Source of the DNA: Agrypnia vestita | Lineage: Eukaryota; Arthropoda; Insecta; Trichoptera; Phryganeidae | Direction of reading: 5' to 3' | Assembly: GCA_016648135.1 (NCBI GenBank) | Contig: JADDOH010024920.1 | Coordinates: 38,196 to 102,195, forward strand | DNA: 64,000 nucleotides | Shown: positions 31,891 through 43,009 of the stretch, one piece after another | How positions within the stretch are numbered: the stretch's first letter is position 1 | Layout of the letters: every line of letters starts with the position of its first letter | The notes under the pieces: generated by a model | What the model was told of the DNA's origin: nothing | The model's input: the letters and a program-made list of their open reading frames with translations, nothing else | Database searches by the model: none | Program-made: the position numbers and the translations under genes

Positions 31891-32155
31891 CAATCTGAAG
31901 TATTTTCGGCCTTCCCATAACAAAATAATGTGCTAGAATTTACATTTTCGTCACCCTCTCCCACCCACACTCAGCCACCCCCAGTAAACTCGCACATTTT
32001 TAATGGGACACCAAGGGCTATCTGCCACCATAACCACCAGAGGGTGGTATTATTTGGTTGTGAAGAAAACTTGGCGGATAGGGAAACACACTTTATATAT
32101 TATCTATATATATAGATATATATATATATTATATATATATATATATATATATGTT
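31891..32155 (-). mobile_element. Helitron family A, 5' region with AT tract
   Basis: Aligns with 39840-40090: CGGCCTTCCCATAACAAAA, CCCACCCACACTCAGCCACC, ACCATAACCACCAG and a (TA)n tract at 32100-32150. Together with the satellite this forms a reverse-oriented Helitron whose hairpin 3' end is missing. Confidence 0.6.
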
Positions 32156-32664
32156 AATGTAATCATTAGTAGCATTATATTCGAATAGTGAAAAAGATAT
32201 AATGTTAGACGTTAGATTAAGTACGTAAAATATAGTCAAAGAAACATTAGATTAAGTTATAAAACTTAAATATGTTATACAAAACCTTTTAAATATATAT
32301 TTTATTTTTACTAAGATTTTTTCAACCCTTTATACATAATTGAAAAATTTATACTTAAATAAGTTAAAAGCATAAATTATTATTTTAAAATTAATAAAAA
32401 TGTATATGTTTAAATAAATATATAAGTTACATAAACATTAAGTTTGTGTCATTTTAAGAAGATATCCGTATTTAAAATATAAAGAAACTAATGTATAAAT
32501 ATGAGTATGATATCTTCGAAGTCGGTTCACGTTGCTAGACGATCGCCTTAATTATAAATTTTTATTTTGCTTATCTAGTTCCAGCAGTATCAGGAGACGC
32601 ATTGAACTGACTACATTAAAATAAAATAAAAAATAAACAAGGATTAGGAAATACAAGTAATAAA
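32156..32664. other. AT-rich stretch, nothing recognised
   Basis: No supported feature. Confidence 0.45.
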
Positions 32665-32902
32665 TTCTAGGAACCTACTAACAAAATGAGCCGGAGTTGT
32701 TGATGGGAAGATGGATGTAACGGGAATATTGAGAGAAGAGGAGAAGACTTAGAGAAATTAACATTGCTAAGATAATTTATACCCGACTTTAGCTTTAAAA
32801 TTCATTTCTTTACTTTCTCTAACCCTTCTCCTCTATTCTCAATATTTCGTAACAACCACCTATACACCAGTAAATCCGGCTCATTTTGTTAGTACCTAAT
32901 AA
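32665..32902. mobile_element. Foldback MITE, about 238 bp
   Basis: Left arm CCTACTAACAAAATGAGCCG, then ATATTGAGAGAAGAGGAGAA, is inverted at the right end (TTCTCCTCTATTCTCAATAT, CGGCTCATTTTGTTAGTACC). Flanks TTCTAGGAA and TACCTAATAA show no certain duplication. Non-coding. Confidence 0.7.
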
Positions 32903-33500
32903 AATAAATATTTGTATTTCTACCAAAAATTTTTTTTTGTATATTTGAATGTAATCAGTTTGATACTTTACTTGTCAATTCTTTGTCAAAAGATTCTCAT
33001 ATTCTTGAAACTCGAGTATATTATATTCTATATATAAAATTATTATTTAACTCACGTAGATATAGCATAGTTTATGTTTTTAACCTAATTTAATGATCAC
33101 AATGATTAATTAATTAATAATTTAAATCTCCGGGTCTCAACAGAAAAATGTTCCATCGACAAAAAAACTCTACCTAAATTTGACCTTATTGGTCAAAAAA
33201 ATTAAAATACTAATAAAACAGAAACAGTTATTTTATATGAAAACTCTAAAAATTGAAAGAAGAAAAATAAATACTAATTGCTGACTTAAATCTAAGTTCA
33301 TTTTAATTTAAACAAACAAACAAAAAAAGTAATTATTTTAACGTATACGGAATATTCGCTTCTTTTTACGGTAAATTTTAGTTTCATTTTTACTTTTAAT
33401 CAATTTTATACCTAAATCTGTCTGGCATATTAAATAGGTGGAAGTTACATTAATGTACGCATACTAATATCCGTTATCTCTGGAGTTTTCAAAAGTTTAA
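32903..33500. other. AT-rich stretch, nothing recognised
   Basis: No supported feature. Confidence 0.45.
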
Positions 33501-34227
33501 TCAAATCACGACAGAATGAAGAGTGACGTTATCTTACAATACGTCGTTACTCGCATGAATTATAGCGTCACTTGTGACAAGCAGGATTGTTGAACAAATT
33601 GCCGGGTTAAAGTTTGAAGAGCGTAAGATTATTACAAATACGACGATTGTTGAAATACAACGATAATGATGATTTGTGTTTGAAATAGGCCCACGAACAT
33701 GCCCAATAATCAAATGTGTTGGGGCATGGCATTGCACTCCTTTACCTGATTTCCTATAAATCCTATCCATATACGCAAAACCCACCAGCCGCGAGTGTAT
33801 TTGCACCTCGCGATAGCTGTACCGGAGCATATGAAATTTGAAAGGCTCACCGTGCAAATCAAACAAACAAACAAACAACAATCAAACTTGAAAATACCAT
33901 GTATGTTCCAAGATAAAACGACGCAGAGATCAAGGCCATTAAAAGAAACTAAACGCAAAAGTGGGAGACGCTCCTCAAGTTGTGAACCAGCCAGGAAGTT
34001 CGCGGGCAAGAAAGAATTAGGAAGTGTGGAGTTAAGTCCGTGCATTTTCCTCTCGCTCATCCTACCTTCTATAGCTTTTTGTGTTCCGCATCGCCACGTG
34101 CCATGTACGTGCGCGTACATAAAATGTATTCGAGTTAAGTTTGAAACCCATGGTACCATGAGTGATAAGAATCTGCCAGGATAATGGATGGGACAAAGGA
34201 TGGCAGTTGAGTTCTATCCATGCTCTC
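33501..34227. other. Non-repetitive, compositionally balanced region
   Basis: Open frames exist on both strands (33710-34159 minus, 149 codons; 33795-34184 plus, 129 codons) but neither has a recognisable domain, and mutual overlap suggests chance. The stretch holds an E-box (CCACGTGCC near 34093) next to an alternating ACGTGCGCGTAC run and could be regulatory or a long non-coding exon. Confidence 0.3.
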
Positions 34228-34231
34228 TTAA

Positions 34232-34759
34232 CCCTTATAGTGCCGAAAAGCGCCGTGGCGCTCGTAGGTAGGTGTGCGAAAAATGCCAGCGTCGCCATAG
34301 CGCTCGTTTCGACAGCTCACTTTTGGCGCGCATCAGTGCTTTCTAACTTTCTTCAATCACACTTTTTTCTACAAACACCGTTATTATTATTTATTTCTAT
34401 AATCCTAAATTTGATTTCAAAATGTCGAACACGACTGAAAGTTCCGATATGAATGTTGAAATGACAGAACAATTTGAAAACTGAGTTAGTGATTATGAGA
34501 GCGATAGCGGGAGTGATATATGTATATTTTCTATAATTTTATTGTCAATAAATATGTATGTAGTACATATTCAATTTCTGTGTTTTTATTATCATAGTTT
34601 GAAACCTTCTGAAGAGAATGTTGAAAAAATTATGAAAATTAGTAAATTGTAACAGAAATGGTAAGTGTTTTTGGTGTTTATATAAATTATCTAGGAAAAT
34701 GCACTTTTTTACTGGCATTTTTAGCATATTTCGACAAAATATTTATGGCACTAAAAGGG
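34232..34759 (+). mobile_element. piggyBac-type deletion derivative, 528 bp
   Basis: TTAA flanks both sides (34228-34231, 34760-34763). Terminal repeats CCCTTATAGTGCC and (other strand) CCCTTTTAGTGCC differ at one base, and the CCC...GGG with TTAA arrangement is diagnostic of piggyBac. The middle of the transposase gene is deleted. Confidence 0.85.
34422..34535 (+). pseudogene. Residual piggyBac transposase N-terminus
   Basis: An ATG at 34422 opens an acidic, Ser/Glu/Asp-rich peptide (MSNTTESSDMNVEMTEQ) that meets one stop near 34482 and continues as VSDYESDSGSD. piggyBac transposases begin with such an acidic low-complexity tail before the DDE domain. Nothing of the DDE or the C-terminal cysteine-rich domain remains, so this copy could move only with a transposase supplied elsewhere. 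Confidence 0.55.
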
Positions 34760-35015
34760 TTAATGTAACGCCACTGGATTTTAATTATGGGGTAACCTAA
34801 GGGATGTCGAGTATTGTAGAAAACTAGCTGCACAGTAGCGCTACTAGAAGATATTGAAAAGATATACGCATCAACTCACTGGACAGATTTTATTAGTCAG
34901 TGTCAGAGAGAGGGAGGTCTGTATGCAACAATCCCATGAAATAACATAATTTCAATCAGTGCATACATTCTACGGCCAAGTAAAAAATAATCAGTACGTC
35001 CTTGACTCCTGGGGT

Positions 35016-35064
35016 GAGAGTACGCTCTCCTGAAAACGCTGTGATACGACTGCAGCGAAACGTC
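35016..35064 (+). ncRNA. Hammerhead-like motif (decayed)
   Basis: CTGAAAA in place of CTGATGA, stem CGCTG with CAGCG, AAAC, ACGTCGA. Preceded by a hairpin GAGAG TACG CTCTC. Same family as 21991-22039. Not expected to be active. Confidence 0.3.
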
Positions 35065-35285
35065 GAAAATCAAATTTCTACACATTCATATGGTTTGCTT
35101 AAAATATCAATTTTATTTTAATACCTAAAGAGTTCTATTTGTATCATTTATAATTTAATTTTGTAAGGCAATTGAGAATGTCTAGTTTTGTACATTCGCG
35201 TTTACCCAAATAGTTATTTGAGGGTACGGATATCGGGTAACATAATTACAGGTAAATGCACTTGTTCACATATTCCCTGTTTCAC

Positions 35286-35510
35286 TCAGCTAAGACCAAG
35301 GCTCTCGATGCGGCCTTCACTCTTGTACCGTCTGGTGTAGTCCTCAACATATGTGCGTTTCCTTCCTTGCTCCCGATATCTTCTTGAGGCTGATTGTTTA
35401 CTAGTGTAACCTAGGGCACCTCTTTTTGGTTCTTCTTGGTATCTATAACTATAATATCCAATACTAGCAAAACTGTGGGATCCTCTGTCACCCAGATATG
35501 TATATATTTT
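35286..35510 (-). CDS. Candidate terminal coding exon of an unidentified host gene
   Basis: On the minus strand, TAACTGATAAAGTGGTTTGCAG (ending at 35511) resembles a branch site and 3' splice acceptor. It is followed in frame by 74 codons and a TGA at 35288-35286. The peptide begins KIYTYLGDRGSHSF, is rich in Tyr, Arg and Ser (about 11, 11 and 10), contains RRYREQGRKRTYVEDYTRRY and ends GRIESLGLS. It is hydrophilic, with no membrane segment, and looks like a cytoplasmic or nuclear C-terminal tail with many potential phosphorylation sites. Codon choice is less AT-biased than the surroundings. An AATAAA on the same strand at 35117-35112 could end the transcript. I do not recognise the protein. 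No upstream exon was found, so the intron would be long. The start of the exon is chosen from the acceptor, not from an ATG. Confidence 0.45.
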   Translation of the reverse strand, partial: KIYTYLGDRGSHSFASIGYYSYRYQEEPKRGALGYTSKQSASRRYREQGRKRTYVEDYTRRYKSEGRIESLGLS

Positions 35511-36088
35511 CTGCAAACCACTTTATCAGTTAGCAAAAGCCAAAGTTTGGCTCAAGAATAATTAAGATCTTAGTATTTGATGTCTGAACACAATGTCGAA
35601 TTTTATGTTTTATTTGATAACATTCCTATAATGGCATACAAAAAAATGTGCTGCCCTAAGCTGAGCACAATTTGTCTCAAACTCCTAAGGTATTGACAGG
35701 ACTGAAGCAGTCCTTCATAATTAGTTATAATTATTAATAGAAAATTATAGTATCCGGATGTGCCGGTTGTGGTGTCCAGATATGTTGAAGAAATTCATGG
35801 TGATCCGGGTCTCATAATGATAAGACTGTTAATGGTTACAACGTTTGTTAAGCAAGGCAACATTTCGACTGTCTTCTAAGTTGGACGTTGAGAGAGTGCT
35901 CACTCGCGCGGCGCCACGGAGCGTCATAACGGTACACCGCATTAATGAATAATGTCTTTAGAAATTTTGTCATTATATATGTGAAGGGGGAAGACGAAAT
36001 AAACTTTTGTTTAATGTTTCCAAGTGTTCGGTTACATCCTTCACTAGGGCCCAAAAAACTCTATTTTTTCGCTACAAAATGACCAAAA
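35511..36088. other. Spacer, nothing firmly recognised
   Basis: Mixed composition, with a GC-richer spot near 35895-35940. The minus frame 35848-36054 shows no domain. Confidence 0.35.
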
Positions 36089-36089
36089 C

Positions 36090-36601
36090 GACCAAAATCT
36101 GACAAGAACATCGAATGTTAAGTATCTAGGTGTTAGATTTGTAAGACGATCAGTGGTAATGCTTTGAGAATGTTAGGATTTGTTCTGCGTACTGCCAGGG
36201 TTTTCGAGAATACCCGCGTACTGAGAACTCTTTACAACTCCTTGGTGCGAAGTAGACTCGAGAGTGGCTCGATGATCTGGGGGCCACATGAGAGCAAGTA
36301 CTTTCTTATGGTAGAGAAAATCCAAAATATGTTTCTGAGATATCTCTACATGAGACAGAGATTGTTGCGCGGTATGATCGATAATACTGAAATTATGCAG
36401 AGCATTGGTTTGTATGTTCCTGATAATTACATTAGACATCGTCAGCATAGATTGTTTCACGTTCCAATATACAGGACCAATCTGCCGATGATTATGCCTG
36501 TTGGAAGAGCTGCAGCTATGCTGAACAAAATTGCTTTGGATATTGATATATTCCATGTATCTGAAAGGGTTTTCCGAAGCAGGATTCTCCTACACCTTTG
36601 A
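36090..36601 (+). pseudogene. LINE reverse-transcriptase thumb and C-terminal fragment
   Basis: Upstream one reads NVKYLGVRF, the conserved K-Y-L-G-V box after the YADD motif. After a deletion the frame resumes as ALRMLGFVLRTARVF and continues through LRTLYNSLVRSRLESGSMIWGP, VEKIQNMFLRYLYMRQ, YIRHRQHRLFHVPIYRTN and a stop at 36601. This is the thumb and C-terminal region of a Jockey/CR1-type LINE polyprotein. It has lost the catalytic core, and a segment between KYLGV and ALRML is missing. The minus-strand frame 36173-36556 is a shadow. Confidence 0.85.
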
Positions 36602-36829
36602 CCAGATTGCAGGTAAAGTTGCAGACAAGTTGCAGGTAAACATTTATATATTAGCATAAAATTCGAGTTAATTTTTTTTACTATAGCGCAAAGTTTCTTA
36701 TAATTTAAAACTATAACGCTACTATTTTTGCGCTTGGAGGTCCCTACCGTATTCGTCTTGCTGCGCCTCTGCACGTTGTTTGTGCTTTATGTTTCATTTT
36801 CATAAATTAAATTCGCAATTCCTAAATGA

Positions 36830-37090
36830 AAGGTGTACTTGACGTCGCGTCGGCGCGCCGGGCGTGTTACCAAGCAAGATGCTCGCGGAGAATCTATTAA
36901 ATTTCCCCTCCATTTAGAGCCTCAATTAAAAACGGAAGATTCCTCTCATTAATGTTCATCACCCCCTAATCGTTCAGTCGGCGCCCGGAATTATTACCAC
37001 TAATTATTCTTGCCGAGGAGGCTACATCCTATTTTATTATACATTTCATATTTCAACACCCAAAGAAGCGCTTTCATTTTGTCAGGGTTC
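36830..37090. promoter_or_regulatory. Non-repetitive block with homeodomain-type sites, possible enhancer
   Basis: Compositionally balanced, CpG-containing at the left (CGTCGCGTCGGCGCGCCGGG) with several TAAT/ATTA cores (CATTAATG, CCCCTAATCG, CTAATTATTC) to the right. No coding frame and no similarity to the window's repeats. Regulatory function is inference. Confidence 0.3.
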
Positions 37091-39582
37091 CCACTTGTCT
37101 CGGTTACAATATAGGTTACAAATTCCATCACGTAATTGTTATGTAACCTAACCTTCATATTCGATTATGTTTTGTTCTTATTGTATTCTATTAGTGGTTT
37201 CGAGTAATATAATAAATAATATGTTAAGCCTATTATTTCTTATATAACGAGAGAGACATTGGGAGCTTGAGTATAATATTGCTTAGGGGTGCATTTTGCG
37301 CGTTATATTTTTTTAATTCGAAACAAACAGACCGTCAACAGATTATTGAGACTTGTAGATGGGTCCTGGAGTGACATTAGAGTACAAAGTAAAATTATTT
37401 TATAAACATTTTGAATATAACATGATAACTCAATGCACATTTTGCAAAGTATTTTGTGTAATAATAAATAAATAATAAGTAAAAAAATAAAAAATTAATA
37501 AAAAGACTTATATTAAAGGAAACATTAAAAATGTTTATTGTCTACTTAAATTGTTTCCTTGCTATTATCAAAGCTTAAAACAATAGGAACTACACATAGT
37601 CGAAATCTTCCAAGCATTCTGGCAGAGTTTAGAAATAGCTAAACTGCCGGAAACTTCGAGAACATCGGATCTTTATAGATACGCAACGGAATTGCGCCTA
37701 ACACACAGTTGTTTTTGAGAGAAAAGAGTCGCTATTATCATCACCGAAGACCATATAAGCAATAGCGACGATGCGACCAGCGAAAACAAATTACTAGAGT
37801 ACCCAACGGGCGTTCGAATAGTGAAACTTTGCTTTCACAGACGTGTGAATATTACACAAACGAGTGATTAGCGTGAAATTAGTCCGAATAACATAACACT
37901 GCTCTAGTTAATTTCGTGATAACTGACTTTGGTGATAAATAAAAGGTGTTTCATCACAGTCCCGCAACAATATCAAAATAAAAAGAAATTACTCACGGTA
38001 CAGAGCCGCCAACTACAGATTATTAAAAAAAAACTTATATTTGCAAGACAACCGACGTTACTTAATATAGACTGTAATGTATATGCTGCAATGTAGCTAT
38101 AATATATGTACATACATCATTATTAGACTAATGGGAATATTAACGAATGGATGTATACAGCATGGTAATAAATGGAGCTAGTTATTACAGGGTGGAAATT
38201 ATACTCACTGTTGGAAGTTGGAACAATTTTACAGGTTGTGGTCCGCGAACAGGAATATCACTCGCTTGTTCTACAATGATCGTTGACAGAGCGTAGCGAG
38301 GTCAGATACGTACGACTAGAATCCGCGACGGCTTTTGATCTCCGCAAAAAATAATTACAAGATTACTTGTAGTATTATGTATTATATGTATTATGCCGTA
38401 GAGAGAATATACGAAAAAAAATCATTTGAACTACGAGTGTTAGAAAGTAAGAGCGGTAGATTATCTTTTAATCTAGTTGTGAATTGGCATATTTAAAAAA
38501 AAATTTTTTTTCAAAAATAAAATATAAATGATAATTAATGAATATATTTATTAATTTCATCACAACATATAGAGCTCCACGCCACAAGATCATATCCAAA
38601 TAAGATAAATATCCAAAGACTACCAAAAAAAGCTAATTTTTTAAATATAATTTCTGTATTAAAGAAAATTAATTTTCCGAGTACAACAATGTACTTTGGT
38701 ACTACATATACCTGCAAAAAATAAAAATTCCAAGTACTACATAAATAATACGAGAATTTGAAACCGAAAAAAAAGATTAAATAAATGAGGATGATTAATA
38801 AATATTTTTCAGGAAGACTTTTCTTAAAAATTCTGTTCTGTTTATATAAAAGGTGGGATCATTCAATAAAGCTTGTATCTATTTAAGTAAGTTTAAAATT
38901 AATTTAAAAGCCTGTAAACCTACCAATTTAGAGTTCAAGGGAGTGAAATGTGATGCCGCTTATGTCGAGAGACTACGATACAACTGGGTGATCATGTAAG
39001 GGATGAAAAGATTCACAAGACCGCGAAACCCTTCACTTAGAAGAATCGTGCGTGGGTTAACTTGGACGAGGCTCTGGAAAAAAGAGGCATGTCGAGGTTC
39101 TTGGAGCAGGTAGTGAGATGGTATCTCCAGGCTCTCTCCGTCGCTCTCAACTATTATTCCAAGAATATTCTCTTCCTCACAAGATCATCAATTAAAAATA
39201 ATGAAATTTTAGTATCTCAAAATATACATCGTTTTATAAAGCTCATTGATGAAAAAATATTATTTTTATGTAAATTCTTAATTTTCTTTCTTATTTTTGG
39301 CAATTACCACTCAACTAGCCCCTTCAAAGTTTCTGTATTCACATTTCAGTAATATAAATGTGATAATAATGTTTTTAGTGTTATTTTAATTTCGAATAAT
39401 GAACTATGAAAAAATAGATCATAATTAACAAGATAAAAAAAAAATTAAAATGCACGTCTGTACACACCTTATAAAATATTATTGTAAAAGTAATTTACAT
39501 TAAAATGAAAAAACTTAAAAAACATTTTTACTCCTATATGGAATCCTAAAAACGTTCACATCACAAACTTTGTATTATAACA
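37091..39582. other. Long AT-rich stretch without recognised genes
   Basis: No coding frame supported. The plus frame at 39062-39352 begins with a protein-like segment (DEALEKRGMSRFLEQVVRWY) that may be a transposon scrap but matches nothing I know. Confidence 0.4.
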
Positions 39583-40090
39583 CTAACTGTGCCTGCGCGG
39601 CTTCGCAGGCGTAGATTTTTAGTACACTGTTTGGATCGTCTTAGAATTTTCGCGAACCTTCTAGAACATTCTCCTTCCAGAATTTTCAAGAAATCGAATG
39701 TGCAGGAACCTGCTAGACACAGTGTCACATTCCGCCACTCAGTTTAGAACTTTCTAGAACTTTCGGGAATTTTCTAGAACCTTTTCCTTCTAGAACTTTC
39801 TAGAGCAGGTTTTCCCGGAGCCTTCTAGACTCATCGACACAGTCGGCGGGCCTATTTTGAAATATCTGAAGCATTTGCGGCCTTCTCATAACAAAACAAT
39901 GTGCTAGAAAGCACATTTTCATCACCCACTCCCACCCACACACAGCCACTCCCACCAAACTCGCATATTTTCTATGTGATACCATGGACTATCCACACCA
40001 TAACCACACGTGGGTGGTTGTGGTGGTAAACACGGGTTTCTTTATAATAATAATATATATATATATATTATATATAGATATATATTATTT
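39583..40090 (-). mobile_element. Helitron family A, reverse orientation
   Basis: Read on the minus strand it ends in CTGCGAAGCCGCGCAGGC, ACAG, TTAG|T: the same GC hairpin plus CTRR-like end as 24912-25388. It contains about one and a half 117-bp units (39630-39830), the CGGCCTTCTCATAACAAAAC block, a CACCCACTCCCACCCAC tract and a terminal (TA)n run at 40050-40090. Confidence 0.7.
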
Positions 40091-40199
40091 ATTTCGTCAC
40101 GATTTAAACTTACGGTTTACAATCCACTTTGTCTAGAATTTGACTGAGCGCGCCTATTCTACTTTAAATTGAAATTAAACATTTGACGAATGAATTAAT

Positions 40200-40440
40200 T
40201 TCTCGAAATGGACTTGTTAACTGGCCACCACGTTCGTGCAATTTGACTTCATTAGATTATTTTCTCTGGGGATATACAATTGAGCACTTGGAAGCCAACA
40301 TTTGCCGAAATACAGTCTGATTTACTGTGAAGAGTATGTGAAAATTTAACCTACGGTGCCCAAAATCATATTCAAATATTAATGCCATAAATTATCTGTC
40401 AAATAAAGCCCATTTAATGTGTATTGAAAACATTTTTCTG
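40200..40440 (+). pseudogene. mariner/IS630-type transposase C-terminal remnant
   Basis: The plus strand reads RNGLVNWPPRSCNLTSLDYFLWGY (40204-40275), the block around the third catalytic Asp of IS630/mariner-type DDE transposases (usual form WPPRS-x-DLTPLDYFLWG). Downstream frames degrade quickly (EHLEANI). Only the last 60-70 codons of the enzyme are recognisable; terminal repeats were not found. It lies directly beside the Helitron ending at about 40090. Confidence 0.75.
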
Positions 40441-41085
40441 TGTTTTATTTCAATTTAAAGTTCTCCTTTAAAAATAATCTTCATTATATTTGTCGTCAAT
40501 TCTTTAACACCATTTGTATCAACTTGATTTCTATGCTTTCTGAGACATAAGCGTTTAAAGTGTAATCTATTTTCGTGACAATTAGATTTTTGAACATTCA
40601 CTCCATACCTCGAACCAATTTTAATAATACAATGGCAATGAAACGGGTAATGGTTATTGACGATTAATTGTATTTGAAGGTTCTAGTTAACACATCGGTC
40701 CGACTATCACTCACCAGGAGTCACCAGCCCTGATCACTAGTCATCACGCTGGGAATATACGTAATCACCACTTTGCCTTGTGTCGGCAGACATCGCTCGT
40801 GGTTCTGTTAACTTCAATACTTCAGTGGTCTGGGGCTGAGCCGAGTTTACCGAAGTCATTAGAGAGTCGTTTCGGATTAACCAAGAAACTTGGGAATTTT
40901 CCCATTTTATTGTTTACCAACTTATAAGTCGATTTCATTATAAGGAGTGATATCTTAGGTATCGATTTCGTTCTCTGCGACCACTTATTTTATACGGTGC
41001 AAAAATGAGATTAAAAGCGAATTGTTTTTAGTGATTTACAATTTTTTGGTTCTTTAAGAATTATATTATAGCTCTATCTGTGATC
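40441..41085. other. Spacer, nothing recognised
   Basis: A GC-richer part at 40690-40900 is non-repetitive but shows no coding frame. Confidence 0.4.
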
Positions 41086-41089
41086 TAAG

Positions 41090-41215
41090 CCTGCTACTAA
41101 GAATGCGTATGGTTCGACGTTCTTTTTTGCCATTGTTTTATATGGGGTGGAGACATGGACACTTAATCAATAGTTAAGGAACACTTGAGGCATATTAAAG
41201 TAGCAATAATATTTA
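41090..41215 (+). pseudogene. Short LINE reverse-transcriptase scrap
   Basis: The plus strand reads FAIVLYGVETWTLNQ, the LLYG-x-E-x-W-T-L block at the thumb/C-terminal junction of RTE/CR1-like LINEs. Fewer than 40 codons are recognisable. Confidence 0.6.
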
Positions 41216-41480
41216 TTCAGAATTTTCTATTTATCTTTCGGAATTGGATCATTCTTTTGATATTAATATGGGTTAAAAAATTATACGGCATTACATTTGA
41301 ATAAATTAGAATAAGAAAAATAATTAATTGAATATTTTAAATAATGGATCCTTTTTACAAAAAGTAATCTCTTAAATTTGATTTCATATTAATACCACTT
41401 AATACTTTGCTATCTATTCATCTCCCATATATATATTTTTTGTTATTATTTATTCGATGTTGGGGTATTTTCAGCAAATT
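41216..41480 (+). pseudogene. Penelope-like element remnant, copy 1
   Basis: DNA similarity to 50115-50420 and to the minus strand of 61385-61090 (GATCATTCTTTTGATATTAATA, TCATCTCCCATATATAT). This copy lacks the hammerhead block seen in the others, and its coding frame is broken. Confidence 0.45.
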
Positions 41481-41738
41481 GGTGGTGAGAACAACGAGGG
41501 TGGTCTAATTAATTATATTAAACACGAGAAAAAATCGCTGTCAACTAAAAACTATAAAAATTCCTTTAGTTTTTCCGTTTCCAGTTTTTAATAATTATGT
41601 TGTTGTAATCAAGAAAAACTAAGTGTTTTTTTAGGTAAAATGGTTTCATGTAATATTTCAATACCAAAATGAATTTATATATTCACCATTCATTTATCAA
41701 AATCATTATTTTTCGAACAACAAGTATTATTTGTAAAA

Positions 41739-41811
41739 CCAATGAAGAAAGCAAGTTTCGAACCAATAAAGAAAGCAAGTTTCGAACCAATAAAGAAAGC
41801 AAGTTTCGAAT
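41739..41811 (+). repeat. 24-bp minisatellite, 3 units
   Basis: Three tandem units ACCAATRAAGAAAGCAAGTTTCGA (24 bp, eight codons each), one substitution apart. They stay in frame within an open frame 41669-41878 (repeats TNKESKFR), but the frame has no other support. Confidence 0.85.
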
Positions 41812-41814
41812 AAT

Positions 41815-42045
41815 GTGCATTTTCTACACCGGCCCCGGACCGAAGTGGGTGAAATTTTCTCCGCCTGAGGTCGCTTGAATAGGGTTTAGAGCGGCAATTT
41901 TCCGGGAGATGGCGCCCAATCAGTGGCGCCGCTATCTATTTTCAAACATCGCTCAGCGGTTACCGATCCTCCAAGACTTGGATACATACTCCTTTCACCA
42001 AGTTAATCTCCTCCAGTTTACGGAAATTTACGAATCACAATGACT
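41815..42045. promoter_or_regulatory. GC-elevated block with CCAAT and CTCF-like motifs
   Basis: Contains CCGGGAGATGGCGCCCAATC (CCAAT plus insulator-like core) and AGTGGCGCCGC, in non-repetitive sequence next to the 24-bp repeat. Function not shown; no coding frame supported. Confidence 0.3.
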
Positions 42046-42263
42046 GAACGAGTTGCGCGATCGTTGCAGAGAAAAAATCAAAGAAATGACCTACGCATAT
42101 TAAATTCATGCAAGTACAAAAAATTCTTTTGTGTTAGGTGCCGTCTAAAAATAAACAAAAACCAATGTTCGTTGAGGTTGAATGTTAGTACCTATTTTTA
42201 TTCAGTATTGATCTGGAATATATTAATGAGTATTTGTGTTCATCATAAATACTCATACATATA

Positions 42264-42737
42264 CAGGGTTATTTGGAAAACATTAAATGTTCAATCAACC
42301 ATGACTTTATATCAATGGCTATGGAGATATGCGACTTCTAAGTTTGCATTTTTTTTCAATATTTCTGACTTATTTTTTGTAAAATATATATCATTACAGT
42401 AACTTATAAAGAATATGAAAAATTCATTTCCTGTGAAACAAGTGAAATACATTAATAAAAACATCCAATTCCAATTGAAATTCCTGCAGGGTTTTTATCA
42501 TTTCATTTAACTTGTATTGAAATAAATTAATTTTTCGTAATCGATATCAGTTACTGTAATAATAGTTCAACGTTTTACAAAAAATAAGTCAAAAATATTG
42601 AAAACAGAATGCAAACTTTGATAATGCACAATTCCATAACTATTGATATTAGGTCATGACTGCTTGAGAATTTTCGACTCATAATCAAAGCAGGAATATA
42701 GTCATGCAAGATTATTAATGTTTTCCAAATAGCCCTG
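42264..42737. mobile_element. Tc1/mariner-type foldback MITE, copy 2, 474 bp
   Basis: TA-flanked; CAGGGTTATTTGGAAAACAT at the left, inverted at the right (ATGTTTTCCAAATAGCCCTG). About 140 bp shorter than the copy at 10438, mainly on the left arm. Confidence 0.8.
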
Positions 42738-43009
42738 TATAAATATTTTGAATTCATTTACCGAGGATGACTAATTTAAAATGTGCTGAATTTAAGATTT
42801 TATGTATCCGTCCATTTTCTATAAATTCATAGGCTATCTGTAAAATCTCAAATTCAGTACACAAGAAATTATTAATCCATTAGTTAAGTAAAATTAGTAA
42901 AGTAAAATATCCACATGTATCTATTATTCCGAGAGATATAAATATATAAGTAACTGTGGTCTACCAGCCATGACCTTAGTATATGCTGCTAATATCGACA
43001 CCATAAAGT
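42738..43009. other. AT-rich spacer
   Basis: No feature seen. Confidence 0.4.

Noticed and set aside
33710..34184. Overlapping ORFs of 149 (minus) and 129 (plus) codons
   Set aside because: They overlap on opposite strands, have no recognisable domain, signal peptide or splice context; most likely chance frames in a less AT-rich stretch.
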